A stretch of DNA of 64,000 nucleotides from Heterobilharzia americana (GCA_944470555.2 OX104127.1:69153646-69217645), one strand, 5' to 3'. Positions 12,154 to 25,370 are shown, counted from the first letter of the stretch. Notes: generated from the sequence alone by a model not told the origin. Program-made: numbers and translations.

Positions 12154-14795
12154 AAGCCAGTAATACAGTTATTGAGAAGGAAGGGGATTATTCTATCGGA
12201 GTAGTATGATAAGCTGAAGAGAAATGCAAGCACTTTGCATAAACTGCTGACAATATATAGACTTACTGGAACCTCTCAACATTCAATAACGTCAAGTGCC
12301 CACCTAATTCAGTGAGTTTATCTACTTTGCATATAGGCGTGTCTTCATCAGGTTGGTGTGCATTTGCTGGCTGACACATTTGAACAGAGCTATAGTATCT
12401 AAGTTCGGAAGATGGTGAAGCCCATTACATTTCGAAATATTTCATCAACCATCAGAAATCTGAATTTTCAGTAGATCTTAGGATTATTGCATGTGGTAAA
12501 CTTTTAAATGTTGAAGGTGAAAGTAAAATGCTTGAATTGCAAGGAACATTTAATTCCAAAATACACAGAAGGAAGACGATATGCGAATGAGAACTGATGC
12601 TTCTGCAAATGCAACTATTTAGATGATATTCGATATGCATAACGAAGAAGAGAGAATGAAATGTTTTTCTGCGGGCAATCAACCACGAATTTTGTTATAA
12701 TGAGAAAGAATAACAACAAGATTTAGTAAATGAATTGAAATCAGTTGATAGGTGACAATCTTGCTCAGCATGGCAGTGAAAACTTGATTGATTATTCCTT
12801 CTGCATTAGGTCATGTGGGTTAAGCCTAATGGAAATGGCCTCTGTGAAGAAAGTATGACCTGACATCTGCTGTATGCTCGTAACTGCTTGTCCTGTGGAC
12901 CTAACATCCCAAAGCCAGAAGATGACTGCTTACTAAGATTTCCACTGCATTACTTATATTCACTCTCATATTCTTCATTTCGACTCTAACGCGTTCATTT
13001 CTTTCATTATTCTTGTTTGCTTCAACGATGTCTGGGAGGAATATCAGCTTTCTTTCGATGGTTACGTACCAACCAATTCAGCGTTTTCTCGTTCAATTGC
13101 TTTGTTGCATGAGGTCTTTTTAACAGTGGTGTTATCTCTCCGTGGAAGATTGTGATGTACCATTCACCTGTTTCTTGTTCTCATAATCTGCTGTAAGCCC
13201 GATGCTAGCAGAAGCATAGTTTCAATTGTGAAATATATTTAATGTCTCTTCAATCGACTAATGTAAACTCAGTTTACTTGAAGCATAAGTTATCCTCAGC
13301 TTTTAATTGCATATCCGCTCGACATTTGCTATGCAGATGTATGGTGACAGAAGCTTTGGCAACCAGCCATCGACCATTTCGCACGTTTCTTTGAACATTC
13401 CCTCATTCATATTCAGACTGATCGAGTTCTCTTTGCTTTTGCGATATATTTTTGTTACATGTTGCATCAGCCATTTCCAAATGAACAGTCTTCTATGTGA
13501 CCTGGTACTACAGCATGTACAGCTGTGTCTAAATGTCTTTCGAGCCTTCACAGCTATACGGTATCCCACTGGATTTGAATGGAGTGTCTGGTGGTAGCTT
13601 CGTTTCAGTCAATACACTAATTCAGATAGAAGGTGGAGTAGAGGCCACAATGAATGTTGTGTCCTTCGACCTGTCAAATACACATGGTGTAAAATATGAA
13701 CAGTTCAAATGACACAGTGGATCGCATGGCAAGAGAAGTCCTGCTGACAAGCCCACTGCATATAACTGGACGTGATCAAACTCACGCACGTGACATCGGT
13801 CAACAGATCATTCATATGAGTTATGTGAATTTCGATCAAGCTCCTTTGTCCTACGCTCATTAGATATTGCATTCTCACTAATCACTGACTACTTATCAGA
13901 TAAATCAGTTTACAGATGTCTTAAAGCTATTTCGAGAACAATAGAATTATGCAGTCTTAGTGGAACAGATCGTAAACTTCAATTAACTCTACCCTCTTCA
14001 TTGTCCACTCTTTTTTTACATTGGCCAACCTTGTCGGTCATCCGCATGTCATAAATATATCTTTTGCACTCAACTGCTTCTTGTTTCGGTGGTTTAGGTA
14101 AATCTCCGAGGCGGTGTTGACAATGTCTGGTCAACCGTTTCCAAGTGCTCTGCTAACCACGGATAATGATTTTGTGTTTGCCTTTTCACGTTTCTTTGCC
14201 GACTATTCTTTTTAATCGCACCATCACCATCCTGTCTGCACAAACTACGCAGATTTTCCTCTGATAACATGTGGAACGTGAGGGCAACGTGGGTTAAATT
14301 ATACTAGCCACATACTGAAGAGTTCACATTTCCGAATTTCTAATTCATACAACAACTGGATTGGGTTTAACAAGCAAAAAATTCAAAATATGAATTCTTA
14401 TCGACCCAGATACGGACGTAAATACGTCCCCAGAATGCTAATTCAGACAGTGTATTTATCGCTTCAATGATCATTTTAGTTGCCTTAAGCATGAAAATAT
14501 CATATTCCATATCTCGTTAGAAAAGGTGCTCAGTCACAAGCTCATCCATCTTCGGCACACCTTGTAACACCAGAGACGCTTCAGATAATTTACTAAAGCC
14601 GGCTTAGAGATCAGTTGTGATTTTAATATTATGCATATAAACATTCACAGTTTATGTTTCTTTAGGAATCGTCTGGATAGAAACGATGAAAACGACAGAT
14701 TTTCCGAATGGAATGTTTTGATACTTTAAGTTTGTTCATGGATAAGTTCATCGCCATAGTTGAGTTGATATTGCTTTGTCCCAGCAGACCATCGA
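12154..14795. other. Non-coding stretch
   Basis: AT-rich with only short frames. Overlapping frames on both strands at 13303-13597 (88-96 codons) show no motif. No repeat structure was noticed. Confidence 0.45.
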
Positions 14796-15235
14796 TTGGG
14801 AAGAAACACGAGAACAAGTAGTATGAAAGGTGTGATATGGTCTTGGTGTGGTGAATGTCAACGTGCGTTTGAAAGCACTACCGAGAGGTTGTCTTTTGAT
14901 TCGTTGCTTTTTCATAACAATACTCAATTTGGAGTTGTTCCTGTAATCAGTGCATCTGATTATTTCATTGGTGTACTCATTTGCGATGTATTCTCTCCTT
15001 GAGCCTAAAAGCTACCTCGATATGCATTAAGAAGGCTTACGAAAACTGAACAGAATTATTGTTTGTTGGATTTTGCCTCAAACAGCATCCAAGATATGGC
15101 TGATAATCACATTTTCACTTTGCTTATACACTGTAAACCTCCATTGTCAATGTTCAACTCTAAACCAGACATGCCAGTTTATGTGAATAATCGTCCTCAA
15201 CGATGTACGTTTGAAAATAAATTGCTAGTTGGCAG
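14796..15235 (+). pseudogene. Gypsy-type RNase H fragment
   Basis: A frame at 14796-15002 contains CQRAFESTTERLSFDSLL and then ISASDYFIGVLI. This matches the gypsy RT-RNase H junction pattern, in which a tryptophan and CQxAFxxLK precede a DASDxGIGAVL core. A stop follows at 15000-15002, and the next 200 bp keep a weak relation before the sequence repeated at 17890-17968. It is a short relic without LTRs. The aspartate of the DASDxG block is replaced (SASD). Confidence 0.6.
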
Positions 15236-15277
15236 ATGAGTTTAGTCAAGTCAATGCAGTTTCAAACCTTTTGCAGA
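15197..15277 (+). repeat. Repeat unit shared with 17890-17968
   Basis: About 80 bp, including CAACGATGTACGTTTGAAAA and GCAGTTTCAAACCTT, recur at 17890-17968 with roughly four of five bases equal. It follows the gypsy RNase H relic, so it is probably part of the same LTR element. Confidence 0.6.
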
Positions 15278-15554
15278 TGGTAGCCTAGAAAGGAAATTAT
15301 AAGCATCCAGACCATAGTTGTTACAAATGTCCTTGAAAAAGTTGAGCGCTGAGTCCAACTGAATCATTATAAGAACATATTTAAATATAATCTCAGCGTT
15401 TAGAAAATCAAAATCAGATATTCCTGAACGTTTCGCTATGTAAGCCACGGCTTCTTCAGCAAAATACACGGATGTTTTTATTAATATGAAAATATATAGT
15501 CAAATGACACATCAAATATATTTAGTGAAAGTAGGTCAGTATAGGATGTATTTT

Positions 15555-16455
15555 TACTTGTGTAATCCCGGCGTAGTATATTTTATGCCCTATTCAGTAT
15601 GTCTAATGCAACACTAGTCGTTACGTTAGTTGGATCATGCGACTGGAAGTCTAAATATTTATCGGAATGTGTTGGTTTTCTGTGTATTTTCATACAGAAT
15701 TTAATTTCAGTCGTTCTTTAGATAAGACAATCTAAAAAGTTCAGAGTGCTGTCCTTAGATTCTGTTTCATTAATGAACTTAATGGAATCTGAAATAGAAT
15801 TTATGTTCTAGGAATTCCTATTGGTTTGCTTTCTGAAGAATGACAAATGTGTCATTCACATATCTATACCAAATTCTTTGTTGGCAATGGACACTTCTTA
15901 AAACTCTTTCTTTTAAGGCTTTCATATAGAGAGTCGCCACGATTGGAGATGCTGGTAGACCCATTGTAACTCCATTTGATTGAGGGTACATTCTGTCTCT
16001 AAATGTGAAGTATGTAGATTCTAAGCAAAGCTTCAACGATTTTATAATATCTTTGTTGAAAGTGGACATTCAGATATTATATATTGGTTGTTATTAATAG
16101 CAGTTCTTACAATATCTAGACATTCACAAATTGGTAAACTGGTGAAAAGAGAAATTACATCATACCTTGTCATAATTTCATCTTTTCCTATGGTCATATT
16201 CAATAGTTTATTTTTGAAATCGTGAGCGCTTTTAATATTCGAAGAAATGTCATATAAGAGTGGTCTCAAAATTCCTGATAAATATTTAGATGGACGATAG
16301 GTTATAAAATTTGTAAAGTCAATAATTGGTCTAGGGGCAATCCCTATTTCGTGGATTTTCGGTCTACCCTAAAATCTAGCGGCTGTGTTCGTCTTAGGAG
16401 CTAATGAAAACCATTGCGTATTTCCAAGTTTGAGTTTCATTTCCCTCAGTAAGGA
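15555..16455 (-). pseudogene. Penelope-like element reverse transcriptase, decayed (PLE-2)
   Basis: Read from 16455 down, it shows the PLE order: GNTQWFSLAPKTNT, a RFxGxPKIHExG block near 16370, IAPRPIIDF, then RYDVISLFTSLPICE near 16150. Further on are NGVTMGLPASPIVATLYM near 15945 and YRYVNDTFVI near 15850, the catalytic box with N in place of one D. The thumb region RKPTH and ILRRDYTSKN end near 15555. The frames at 15818-16069 and 16042-16269 hold most of it. Stops and frame shifts are present, and no GIY-YIG nuclease domain was found after the thumb. It differs clearly from the PLE inside the inverted-repeat arms, although the LRRDYT region is shared. Confidence 0.85.
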
Positions 16456-16870
16456 AATTTTTGTGATTTTCGCAGTTTCTGATGATGATCAAGGGCAGGA
16501 AATCCTTGTGAGCACCTTCTATCTTCCCATCTGCCTGGAAAGATATTAAGATAGTCCTCGTAACTAAGTCTAGGACTCCAGGCTCATGTAGAAAATTCTG
16601 TCCGATTGCAGTTACCTCTCCGTTCTTAAAAATAATAGAAAAGCTAAAATTACCTGTGCTCCAGCCTTTGCTGAAGGCTTTCAGAGACCCTAATCAATTC
16701 AGATATAAAAGCCGAAGAAGCACTTCGGATGCCACCATTCTCTTGTATAGCGATACTGCTTGTAGTTTTGGTAAAAATGTCAAATATTTCAGGCGTACCC
16801 AAGACCTCTTTTTCTGGACAAGCTAACCAAGGCAAACAATGGGTCCTGCATAATCAGCTGAATGCAAACC
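16456..16870. other. No assignable feature
   Basis: A minus-strand frame at 16650-16835 (61 codons) shows no known motif. The stretch lies between the PLE-2 N-terminal edge and the CR1-like RT fragment. Confidence 0.4.
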
Positions 16871-17709
16871 TATATCTCTGAAAAGAAACAATATACTGTT
16901 TGCAGAGGGAAGCGATTCAACTATTTGCTCACTGAGGTTGGTGTTTCCAAGGGGACCATCCTTTCCCCTGTCTTTTCTCTTTGCTTATGTATGACATAAA
17001 ATCTTCAGCTGGTATCAAATATGCTGATCACCTAACAGTTTCCATACCCGTCTCCTCTTCAGTGGATTATTCCCAAATAAATGATTTCCAATCTTATGTT
17101 AGACGATGGTCCTCCGTGAATGGTCTTATGCCTAATTCTTCCTCTTCTTCTTTTAGACGTGAACATAAGCTATGTGAACTGCTTAGTTCTCATATTTCCT
17201 GTTCTACTAGTAGTTGTGCATTACAGAATGTTACAAACGTGACCTATCTCAGTGTTTATTTTTCTTCGGACCTTTCCTACTTCTTCCATATCTCACTAAT
17301 TTCCAAAAGAATTCTCCACCCAAATTTCTATATTAGGAAGCTGAGAGTATCTGGTATAACTTAGCCCCTCCTCTTGTGCTTTATAAACTCCTACATCTTA
17401 TCTGTTCTCGTCAGCAGAACTAGTGGTGGTGTACCTCTAAGCCTTCTAGTTAAAACACTTGTGGACAAACTCATAAACTCCTGTAATCATCTGGCAGGAG
17501 TTATTTCATCAGAGGATCAGCATCCTCTTCACTCAAACCTATCTGCGTGTCGGTCATCTGGGAAGGCGAGGAGTAAGGACATTAGACTTCATGCACGTAC
17601 TACAAAATATAAAAACTCTACAATAACCTATTTAGCTTGTCTGCTGTGTGATGAAGAAGGTATTGAAAATGAACTAACTAGTCAACTTCTGTCTTTGAAG
17701 GTAAACTAA
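16871..17709 (+). pseudogene. CR1-like non-LTR reverse transcriptase fragment
   Basis: The start shows VGVSKGTILSPVFSL near 16935, the RT block normally written VPQGxxLSPLLF. It continues in frame 16981-17364 with IKYADHLTVSIPV, where YADD has become YADH, and WSSVNGLMPN. A second frame, 17374-17709, carries the region after the RT (HPLHSNLSACRSSGK). That last part matches the minus-strand frame at 24012-24251, so both belong to one family. The endonuclease and the N-terminal RT are absent, and stops separate the pieces. CR1/SR1-like assignment rests on motif spacing only. Confidence 0.7.
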
Positions 17710-17889
17710 TTGACGATGAGCATGTTACTATATAGGTATGATGAATGTAACTGCTAGTGTGACTGACTACTTAATTAACTGCACATTTTCGAGAAGTCTG
17801 TAGATGGAGTGGATATTCTTATCTTTTTTATATGTAATTTACACTTATTTCACTTTGCTATGTATACATATACGCTGTCTCTGTCCAAT

Positions 17890-17968
17890 CGTTCTCAACG
17901 ATGTACATTTGAAAATGAAGTTCTAGTTGTCAGATGAATTTGGACAAGTCGATGCAGTTTCAAACCTT
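17890..17968 (+). repeat. Repeat unit shared with 15197-15277
   Basis: Second copy of the roughly 80-bp unit. It lies after the CR1-like fragment, so the PLE-2 and CR1-like fragments are bracketed by the two copies. Confidence 0.6.
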
Positions 17969-19849
17969 CTGAAGTAATTCCTAATGAGCACCTTCTATGC
18001 TGTGTGTTCATCAATGACATGAGTGAGGAAACTAAAATACTCTGTCTTTTATATCAATTTAGATGGCATAATTAGAGGACGTAGTGGAGAAGTTAGTGAA
18101 AATGAGTAACTATTATGGTCAAGTAATATTTGATACCATCAATTTACTCGACTGCGTTTGATTATCACATATGATTTACTTGTGACTTAAACAGTTTTGA
18201 AAAAGACAGTTTCGTTCTGCTCAGTGGTCACATATTTTATCCCTTCAATACTAGTCATCAGTGTCTCACTCCTAATATGCACTGCTCGGCCTTTGCCTCA
18301 GTCATTGGGAATCAGTAACACATGTACAGTTCCCAGTGGTGGCAAACGTTAGTATGAGTGAAACTTGAGTACTGCGTTAAAGCAATGTCCTGACTGCATA
18401 ACGATGCAATATGGATGAAACATCTGACAAAAAAGTGAACCTGAATGATTTTCACTTCACCTCCAACAATGAGAATTTATCACAAGACCAGATGGATGCA
18501 GTTCTAATACGAACAGAACAAGAATATTTCTAAGCAATCAACTCGTAGCATTCTAAAATGTGGACCGGAAATCATAAAACCGACATTCATACTGTCCATG
18601 ATGAGATAAGTCTACTACCTGATTTCACTTCAACAGCCTATCACACTTTCATGAAAACAGGTACATTCAGGCATAATGCTTTCAAAATTTTGACAACTAG
18701 CCTTAAGTAAATTAATTTACAGACGATAACATGGTTTCAGAAGTATTACACTGTAAAACTTGTAGTGAATGGCATAAAATATTGTGTATTGTGAGATGAA
18801 ATGCCAGTGACTTATAACGACAACCCACTCATCAGAAATTACCCTTCTAAGTTAATGAATAAATATATTGGTAACGGTAAGAAATGTTTGAGTAACAGTG
18901 ATGACACGGGTTCAAACTATAAAGAATAATTATAGTAATAATGATGGTGATGCTGTGAATCGAGAACTGAAATCCTCTACAGCGTTAACATTCAAGGAAG
19001 GTACCTCAGAGACGTTTCGTGTGACTCTCAAAGCGTCTTCGATTAAATTGACATTCCAAACTACAAACGGTTTACTTTTGGAAACAGTTTCAGTTCGAGT
19101 ATGTTCTTACCCTTTCTGTCTCAGCCTTCAACTTCAAATGAGATTCAATTGCAATAATTTACTTCCCGCTCACTAGGAGTCCAGTAAATATCATTGAGTT
19201 CTCCGGCTACTGTCAGTATGTGATGAATACCAACTAGAAGTCTGTGTGTACAAACAGCCGTTAGGAGGGCATCGAAGAAATCAAGTTGTAGTTTTGAGTT
19301 GAGAAAGAACACTATGCACACAAAATATCGGAATTAGTTCTCAATAGTTATAAAATAAACATACTGAATGCTATCCAAGTGTGTAGAGCATATAATTAAT
19401 TAATGAAGCCAGCCATAATGGTTAAGCCGTATACGTGTCATTTAGTGTATCACAGATGAAAATAAGATAAGAGTACTTCTCTAGTAGGTCACATTCCATG
19501 AAGCCACAAACATTCATCGTTATCAACCTACAGTTACTTTATATGAGAATATTGTTGCACTACTTTTAATCTAACCGCAGGCCACCAGAAATAAAGATCA
19601 AATATATATAAGAATTTATCTACTTGTTTTTTCTCAGAAAACGCCTAACTCATTGAGATATCTCATGGATTATTGAAATTGTTGAGTCGTGAACATTTTT
19701 GCATGATATACATTTGCATGCATCTAAGTAAACTTAGAATACTCCACTTTGAAAGTCCCTGTGTCTTGTAATAATTTTGTACTATTACTATGCAAATCAC
19801 TGTCTCCTCAGTAGATATAATACCAAATGACCAAGACAGAAACTGACTT
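17969..19849. other. Non-coding stretch with one unassigned frame
   Basis: The plus-strand frame at 18898-19176 (92 codons) contains KEGTSETFRVTLKASS and could be an exon relic, but no splice sites or copies support it. Otherwise AT-rich without visible structure. Confidence 0.4.
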
Positions 19850-20095
19850 GTCAGAAAGGGAAATATTTCCACTTCAAAGTTTCCACTGATGCAGCACATG
19901 AAGAGAGTAATGGTCTACGCAAGTCAGAGTCTGCCAACTCCGTCCACCAGATACCAGATAATAACTGTGAGTCTCAAAACAACAGACTCATGAGATCTCA
20001 GATAAAAAAGAAGCTTTATGACGAGCTCACTTAGCATTCTTAGAGCTACATATACATATACGTGATTTCCTTTGCACAGAGTTGAAGGGGGTGGA
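19850..20095 (+). pseudogene. Broken second copy of the exon-like unit at 11884-12153
   Basis: The conserved core (AACAACAGACTCATGAGATC near 19978) and flanks align with the reverse complement of 11884-12100. The frame reads SQNNRLMRSQIKKKLYDELT and then meets a stop, and a second stop follows where the other copy has EHPER. The similarity continues to about 20095, beyond the frame, so the duplicated unit includes flanking DNA. Confidence 0.5.
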
Positions 20096-21716
20096 TACTG
20101 GGGTCCTGTCTCCGAAATTAAAGTGTCTTATCCGAAATAAAAAACCAATATATCTACGATAGGTTTTTACGTGATTTGATAACTACCACCACCCGATTTC
20201 TGAGTTCGATCGTCTCTTCCATCGCATCCAAGTAAGGTGACTGACTAACCGACTGACCCTCCCGATACATTCATACTTGAGAATACTTTTAACATCGCTA
20301 AAATGAACCGTAGTGTTTCCATGTATGGAGACGAAATGACTGATACAACTGAAAACATTTGGAAGTCTGATTTAGGCTTTGTTATGAAACAGAGTGTTCG
20401 CAAAATTCTGTCATTCAACAACTAGAATTCTCTGTATGCAAACAGTCCTGACGTGTGCATCGATGGAACCAAGCAGTAATTTGGAGTTGAGAGGGAACAT
20501 AAGATATAGACAAACTAATATCATGCCGCCAGAATGTACACATGTGTGTCATTCTCAGACTCTTTATGTTCCCAAATCTTTGTTTCAAAATGATTAAGAG
20601 TTACTAATTCGTTATTCTAATTTAGTATACTCTGATGCTTGAAAGTAAACAATGGGAAGTTAATCCACACTCTTGAGTAGGCCATTATTTCACGAATTGG
20701 TGATACACGAAAGATCAGATTTTGGAGCCCGGTAAAAGTAAAACCAATAGCACCATTACTCAGATGAGCAAATCTATTTGGCTGTGTCAAAATTCTATTT
20801 TCGTTCCCATATACACAGTACTGTGACTGACAGTAGAATTGCTAGAATTCACTGCTTTCCGTATGAATCATTCGAACTTTACATAAATCACAGTGCATAA
20901 AGTTGTTATGCTAAAAATCCAGTGGATTCGACTGCTCAGAAGAAAGTGATTTGGATTCTCCAGATAATCCTTATATATGAGGTGCAGTGAAGTATAAATA
21001 GATGGATGATAAACTTGTATGTAGAGGGCACTATCCTCAAGGTATTGAAGAACACATAAACATCATCTTCAAATGTATTTGGTGAGTCGTATTTACTTCG
21101 GCAAGCAATGATGTCGCAAGGAGTGACAGGTGAGAATAAACTTCATTTCTAAGTATGTCTCAATGCTTGTGTTAGCGAATGAGCTCAGTAACACGACTAC
21201 GACAGTCAGTCAACCAACCAGACAATGAAAATAGTGAACAATGAATTATTATCTCCAAGTCGATTACAAACAACAATTTGTACACTGGACAAGACTGTGG
21301 TTAATGCATATGCGAATATCCTGGTAGCTGGATACCATTTTGCCCGCATGGTTTACACCCCATCACCTCACAACTTGTGATCAGATAAATCGACGGTTTA
21401 TAATGGACTGTTTACACCCATAGTCTTTGAGTTGTTGAGTGACTACCATCTCAAACAATCCTGCTCTTCACCTCTTCTCTTCTCAACACATGTAGAACTG
21501 TTATCTTGACTTTGTGAGTTGGTCTCCGCTTCACTTCAAATACACAGAACTTTGTCCAGCTAGAATATTAATCGTCATCACGCTTACGTTGATATTCGTC
21601 TTGATTTGCATTTGAAATCAACAGTTTCAAGTGTTTATTCTGGTCACTATCTCACTACTGATACTGCACCATCGATTTTGATCACCGTTTCAACGCATTC
21701 GGTGTCCTGGTGTTAG
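20096..21716. other. Non-coding stretch
   Basis: No motif-bearing frame, repeat or RNA gene was recognised. The plus-strand frame at 20394-20597 is short and has no support. Confidence 0.45.
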
Positions 21717-21911
21717 ATGCTGGAAGTCAATCAGCACAAACCTCTGAATCTCGAAAATAACAAGTCTTCAAAACAGCAGCTTTCAACTCTCAATTCTCAC
21801 CAGCAAAATGAATTATCTTTCATTTTCACCACGAATCTACCAGCAACTGAACGACTGAAAATGTCGAACTTCCTTGATCAATTGGATTTTCCATTTCGAG
21901 TTATTGTTTAA
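21717..21911 (+). other. Unassigned open frame, possible terminal exon
   Basis: A 64-codon ATG frame with Gln/Asn-rich text (SSKQQLSTLNSHQQ) and then a more hydrophobic end (LDQLDFPFRVIV), closed by TAA. A TTAG directly before the ATG could be a splice acceptor. Composition looks more protein-like than its surroundings, but no homologue or neighbouring exon was seen. Confidence 0.25.
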
Positions 21912-23040
21912 AAAACTGTTGTGCTTTTCCTGAGATATGCCTTTGCTGTCGTCACCTGGAAACGAATGTAAATTGTTGAACGTGGGATGTATATTCTATG
22001 AATATCAAAAATAACCATGAACACTCGTTAACCTAGTCCGCGTTCGTTCATGAGCGATGAGTTGCGTTTTGTGAGAGGGCATTTGTTACAACTAGGCTAA
22101 AAATACTGCTGTTGGTGGAGCTAAGTTCGAATGCTTAAACCAGCGACTGCACTTCGAGTGCTGCAAGTACTGAGTCATGGTTGTACAAGCATGATATATA
22201 AGATTATCAGAACACCTACTGGTTCCTTTAGACAAATATTCCACACAGTCGGATGTGTGCGAATATACAATTGAATGCAGTCAGTCGGTAAACTGTTTCG
22301 GTTGGAAAAATGTTAAAACTATACTAGTATCTGAGAAATAATACCATTTGGATGATAATTTCATGAAAAGTGAAACTGATTACGATTCCATGACTTTGCA
22401 CCGTGCACATTTATCTACGTGCACGTTATTTCTCATCTCAAAAGTGAGTTAAGTAAATATGTAAGTTAAATATGTAGTAACAGCCTTAATGTCAACCTTG
22501 TTCAGTGGAGGTGACTTTATTTTCGGTTACTACTCTTCAGGATTAACGAGTTCGAGAGGAAATCAGACGCCATCGTTATACAAATCAACTGCGATTTATG
22601 GATCAGATTGACTTGAATGAGCAAGAGAAGAAATGTAATAGTAGACAGTGTGATTAGGAACGATTAGTCAAGAATTTGTCACGAAGCCTGCATACTGTGC
22701 TCGGGAGAATAGACTGACATCGAGACATTCCCATCACTGAGGTCACATTGCACCATCTGTAGTAAGCCTAGTCTGTGATCCAGAGGTGACCAGGTGACCA
22801 GGTGGCCAGGTTCACTGTCACTTTCAACCATTGGCAGCAAGTAATACGATCGTTTATTTGAGGTGATATTTACAGTGGTTAGAATTTCCATTTGTTTATT
22901 ATATTTTTGGTCAAGTGACTGGGAAGTGAACTTGAATAGAACTTCTCGGATTTATCGATATTATTGATAACAAGGCAGGCAAAGTGGAGATGGCTAGAAA
23001 ATCTTCAAGTGTTGATGGCTAATTTCCATCAGATGTTTAG
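21912..23040. other. Non-coding stretch
   Basis: The minus-strand frame at 22679-22891 has no motif. A small tandem run of ACCAGGTG-like units lies at about 22788-22811. Nothing else was seen. Confidence 0.45.
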
Positions 23041-23244
23041 TGTTTGATGCCACACCTGATAAATGATCTATCTAGCCACCAGTCACTTGTAGACATCCAA
23101 TCAGCAAACACTATACCAATGCACACTGAACATTTTGCCAATGATTCCGAAATAAATCTTTATGCTTCGAAACACATGCATCGAAGTTCACGCATTCGAA
23201 GTGAAAGCAGTGCAACTGTCAATTTAAGGTTATGCAGACAACAG
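23041..23244 (+). CDS. Candidate internal exon, 68 codons, both ends phase 0
   Basis: The open frame is bounded by TTTAG at 23036-23040, a possible acceptor, and by ACAG then GTGAGT at 23241-23250, a strong donor consensus. The 204 bp are a whole number of codons. The encoded text is polar, with several His and Ser residues (LINDLSSHQSLVDIQ, HRSSRIRSESSATVN) and no membrane segment. The acceptor lacks a good pyrimidine tract. No partner exon or homologue was found, so this remains a prediction. Confidence 0.35.
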
Positions 23245-24011
23245 GTGAGTCCATCTTCCAGTGACAATCGGAGAAGTGTTCAAACCCTGAATGCTGTAGT
23301 ATGCACAAGGATCGAACAATGTGAGTAAATGAGACAGCGAACACTGTCTGCGGATAAAAAGTTGAACCCAATCATGAGGGATTAATAAATCTTGCAGAGG
23401 GATAAGGGAGAGTTACCAGAGAGATATGTGTACAGAAACTCATGTGACAAATAATATGTGAGAAGGCATTTCAGAGAAAATCATACATTCCGAGGCGCAT
23501 CTGCTTCGCATCACTTTCAGCACCTCACATAAATCATAGTGGTCATCAAAAATTCAAATTAACGAGGAACAAGACTCCTTCCACAAATATTTTTAAGTGA
23601 AGGAATAATTTCAGCTACAAGTAATCAATACCTCTTGAGACGTCTGATGAGTCGAAGATGCCTGCAAACATCTTGATGCATATATATATGGGGATGATAA
23701 TTGGAGGGAGTCAATCAGTAGGAATCCATGGAATTTGATAAACATAATAGTAATAATCACTTTATTCCAAACAATGTTTGGTAAGATCTAGAATTTTTAT
23801 CATGATATATTGTAACAACAAGTAGTATACGTATGATATACGCCTTTACAACACTTCAAATAGTGTTATTAATGAATTTGAGTAGTGCAAAGAATATTGA
23901 TAACCATAAGATTTTACACTGTTCATTGAAATATTGGAAAGAGATTACTGCCTTCAAGTTGCTAAGTAAGTCCTCTTCTAACAATTTTTCTCCACATGAT
24001 ATGCGTGCCAG
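23245..24011. other. Non-coding stretch
   Basis: AT-rich with no motif-bearing frame. A CTGATGA near 23645 was checked as a hammerhead core and not supported. Confidence 0.45.
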
Positions 24012-25370
24012 TTAAGTTGCAGCCAAATTCATGCACTTAGCTGTACGATCGTACATTCTGATGTAAATTCTTCTTGTCCTACCTGAGGAGCTACAAGAAG
24101 AGAGCAGTGAATGAAGTGGATGCTTAGTGTCAGTTAAGATTTCTGTAGGTAGTTGCGTGGTAGAATTAAAATGTTTGCCAACTAGAGTGTTAATCAGATG
24201 GGCGAGAGGCATAGAACTCACCTTAACGACGGCTTTCAGTGCCCTGTGCAATATAAATTACATAAACCTTTCATAATAAACCAGGAAAGATGAATAGGGA
24301 ACAATGGAGAGGAATTTGTTAAATGCAAGAATTAATGAATTGTAGAGGTAGAGGCTGAGTAATACCACAGATTCTGTCCCTTTATGTGATACCTGAGACG
24401 AAAGACAGTTTCTATGACTCAACAAGATATGAGATGAACAACGAAGATCAGAGGTGAATCTCAAACCAAGATAGTTAACACTTGATTTACGTTCAACAGC
24501 AAAACCAGCAACGCAACAGGAGTCATAGGAATTAAGCAGCTCACACAAGCCCTGTTTACGCCTCAGGCGAAAATTAACGGTCTGGTATTTAGAAAAGTCT
24601 GGCCTGAGACTAATGGTCAGTTACCTATCAGAAACCATTGAAATCAGAACAGTACAAGTGAGAGTTAACTGGAATAACAACCATCAATCACCAGCATACA
24701 TAAGGAAATTAGTTTCAACAGAATATGTAAATCATGCTCAAAGAACGAGAACAGGAAAGGAGAAAGTACAGCACTTTGATGCACACAAGCTTCAGTAAAC
24801 CATGAAGTGGAGCGCCTTCCTTTATAGACAGCTTACAATTTTTTTTACAGCGATTTTTCAACTCGTGGCTCATTATGAGCTATGGTAGCCTTATTCAAGA
24901 AGAGAGGTCTAAGAGCAGAGTCAAATACTGGGGAGTATTCCAAAAAAGCGCAACGAGCATACTTAACACTTTTATCTAAACTAGAAAGAGACGAGAAAAC
25001 ACTAGTCACATGAATTTAAATCTCCACACACTATAGTCAAAGAGCTAGACTGACTCAAAGCTGCAACTTCAGTGAATTTGTCAGCAAAAGTTGACACATC
25101 TGAGAAACCACAGTCAGGTGTGACATGAATGTTTGTCATGTATATGTGTTTGGATTTACTCAAGCGTTTTAGATGAAATTTAATGTCAATGCACTCAGTG
25201 TTTTCGTTAGGGAAGCTGAAGAATACATAGTTGCATGTGGAACAGCTTTTACTGATAAAGGCGGCTACATCTCACCACTTCCTTCTTGAAAGTGTGTCGA
25301 TCGAGTCGAAATAACTCAAAACTCTTCTGGGCTAACCAACTCACCATCATGCAGGCTATGAAGCCACCTT
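24012..25370 (-). pseudogene. CR1-like non-LTR retrotransposon with the central RT missing
   Basis: Read right to left, the part near 25000-25350 encodes an APE-type endonuclease. LFRLDRHTF and VAAFISKSCSTCNY are followed by TNIHVTPDCGFSD and VCGDLNS, the GDxN catalytic block, at about 25011-25030. A later part, 24258-24548, holds the end of the RT (VNYLGLRFTSDLRCSSHI). The frame 24012-24251 matches the post-RT region of the copy at 17374-17709 (KHPLHSLLSSCSSSGRTRR). The catalytic YADD region between them is absent, and several stops are present. The relic is clearly inactive. Confidence 0.75.

Noticed and set aside
13303..13597. Overlapping frames on both strands as a gene
   Set aside because: No motif, splice site or copy supports either strand; both are close to the length expected by chance.
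23640..23680. CTGATGA as a hammerhead core
   Set aside because: No stem II hairpin followed by GAAA in the right place.
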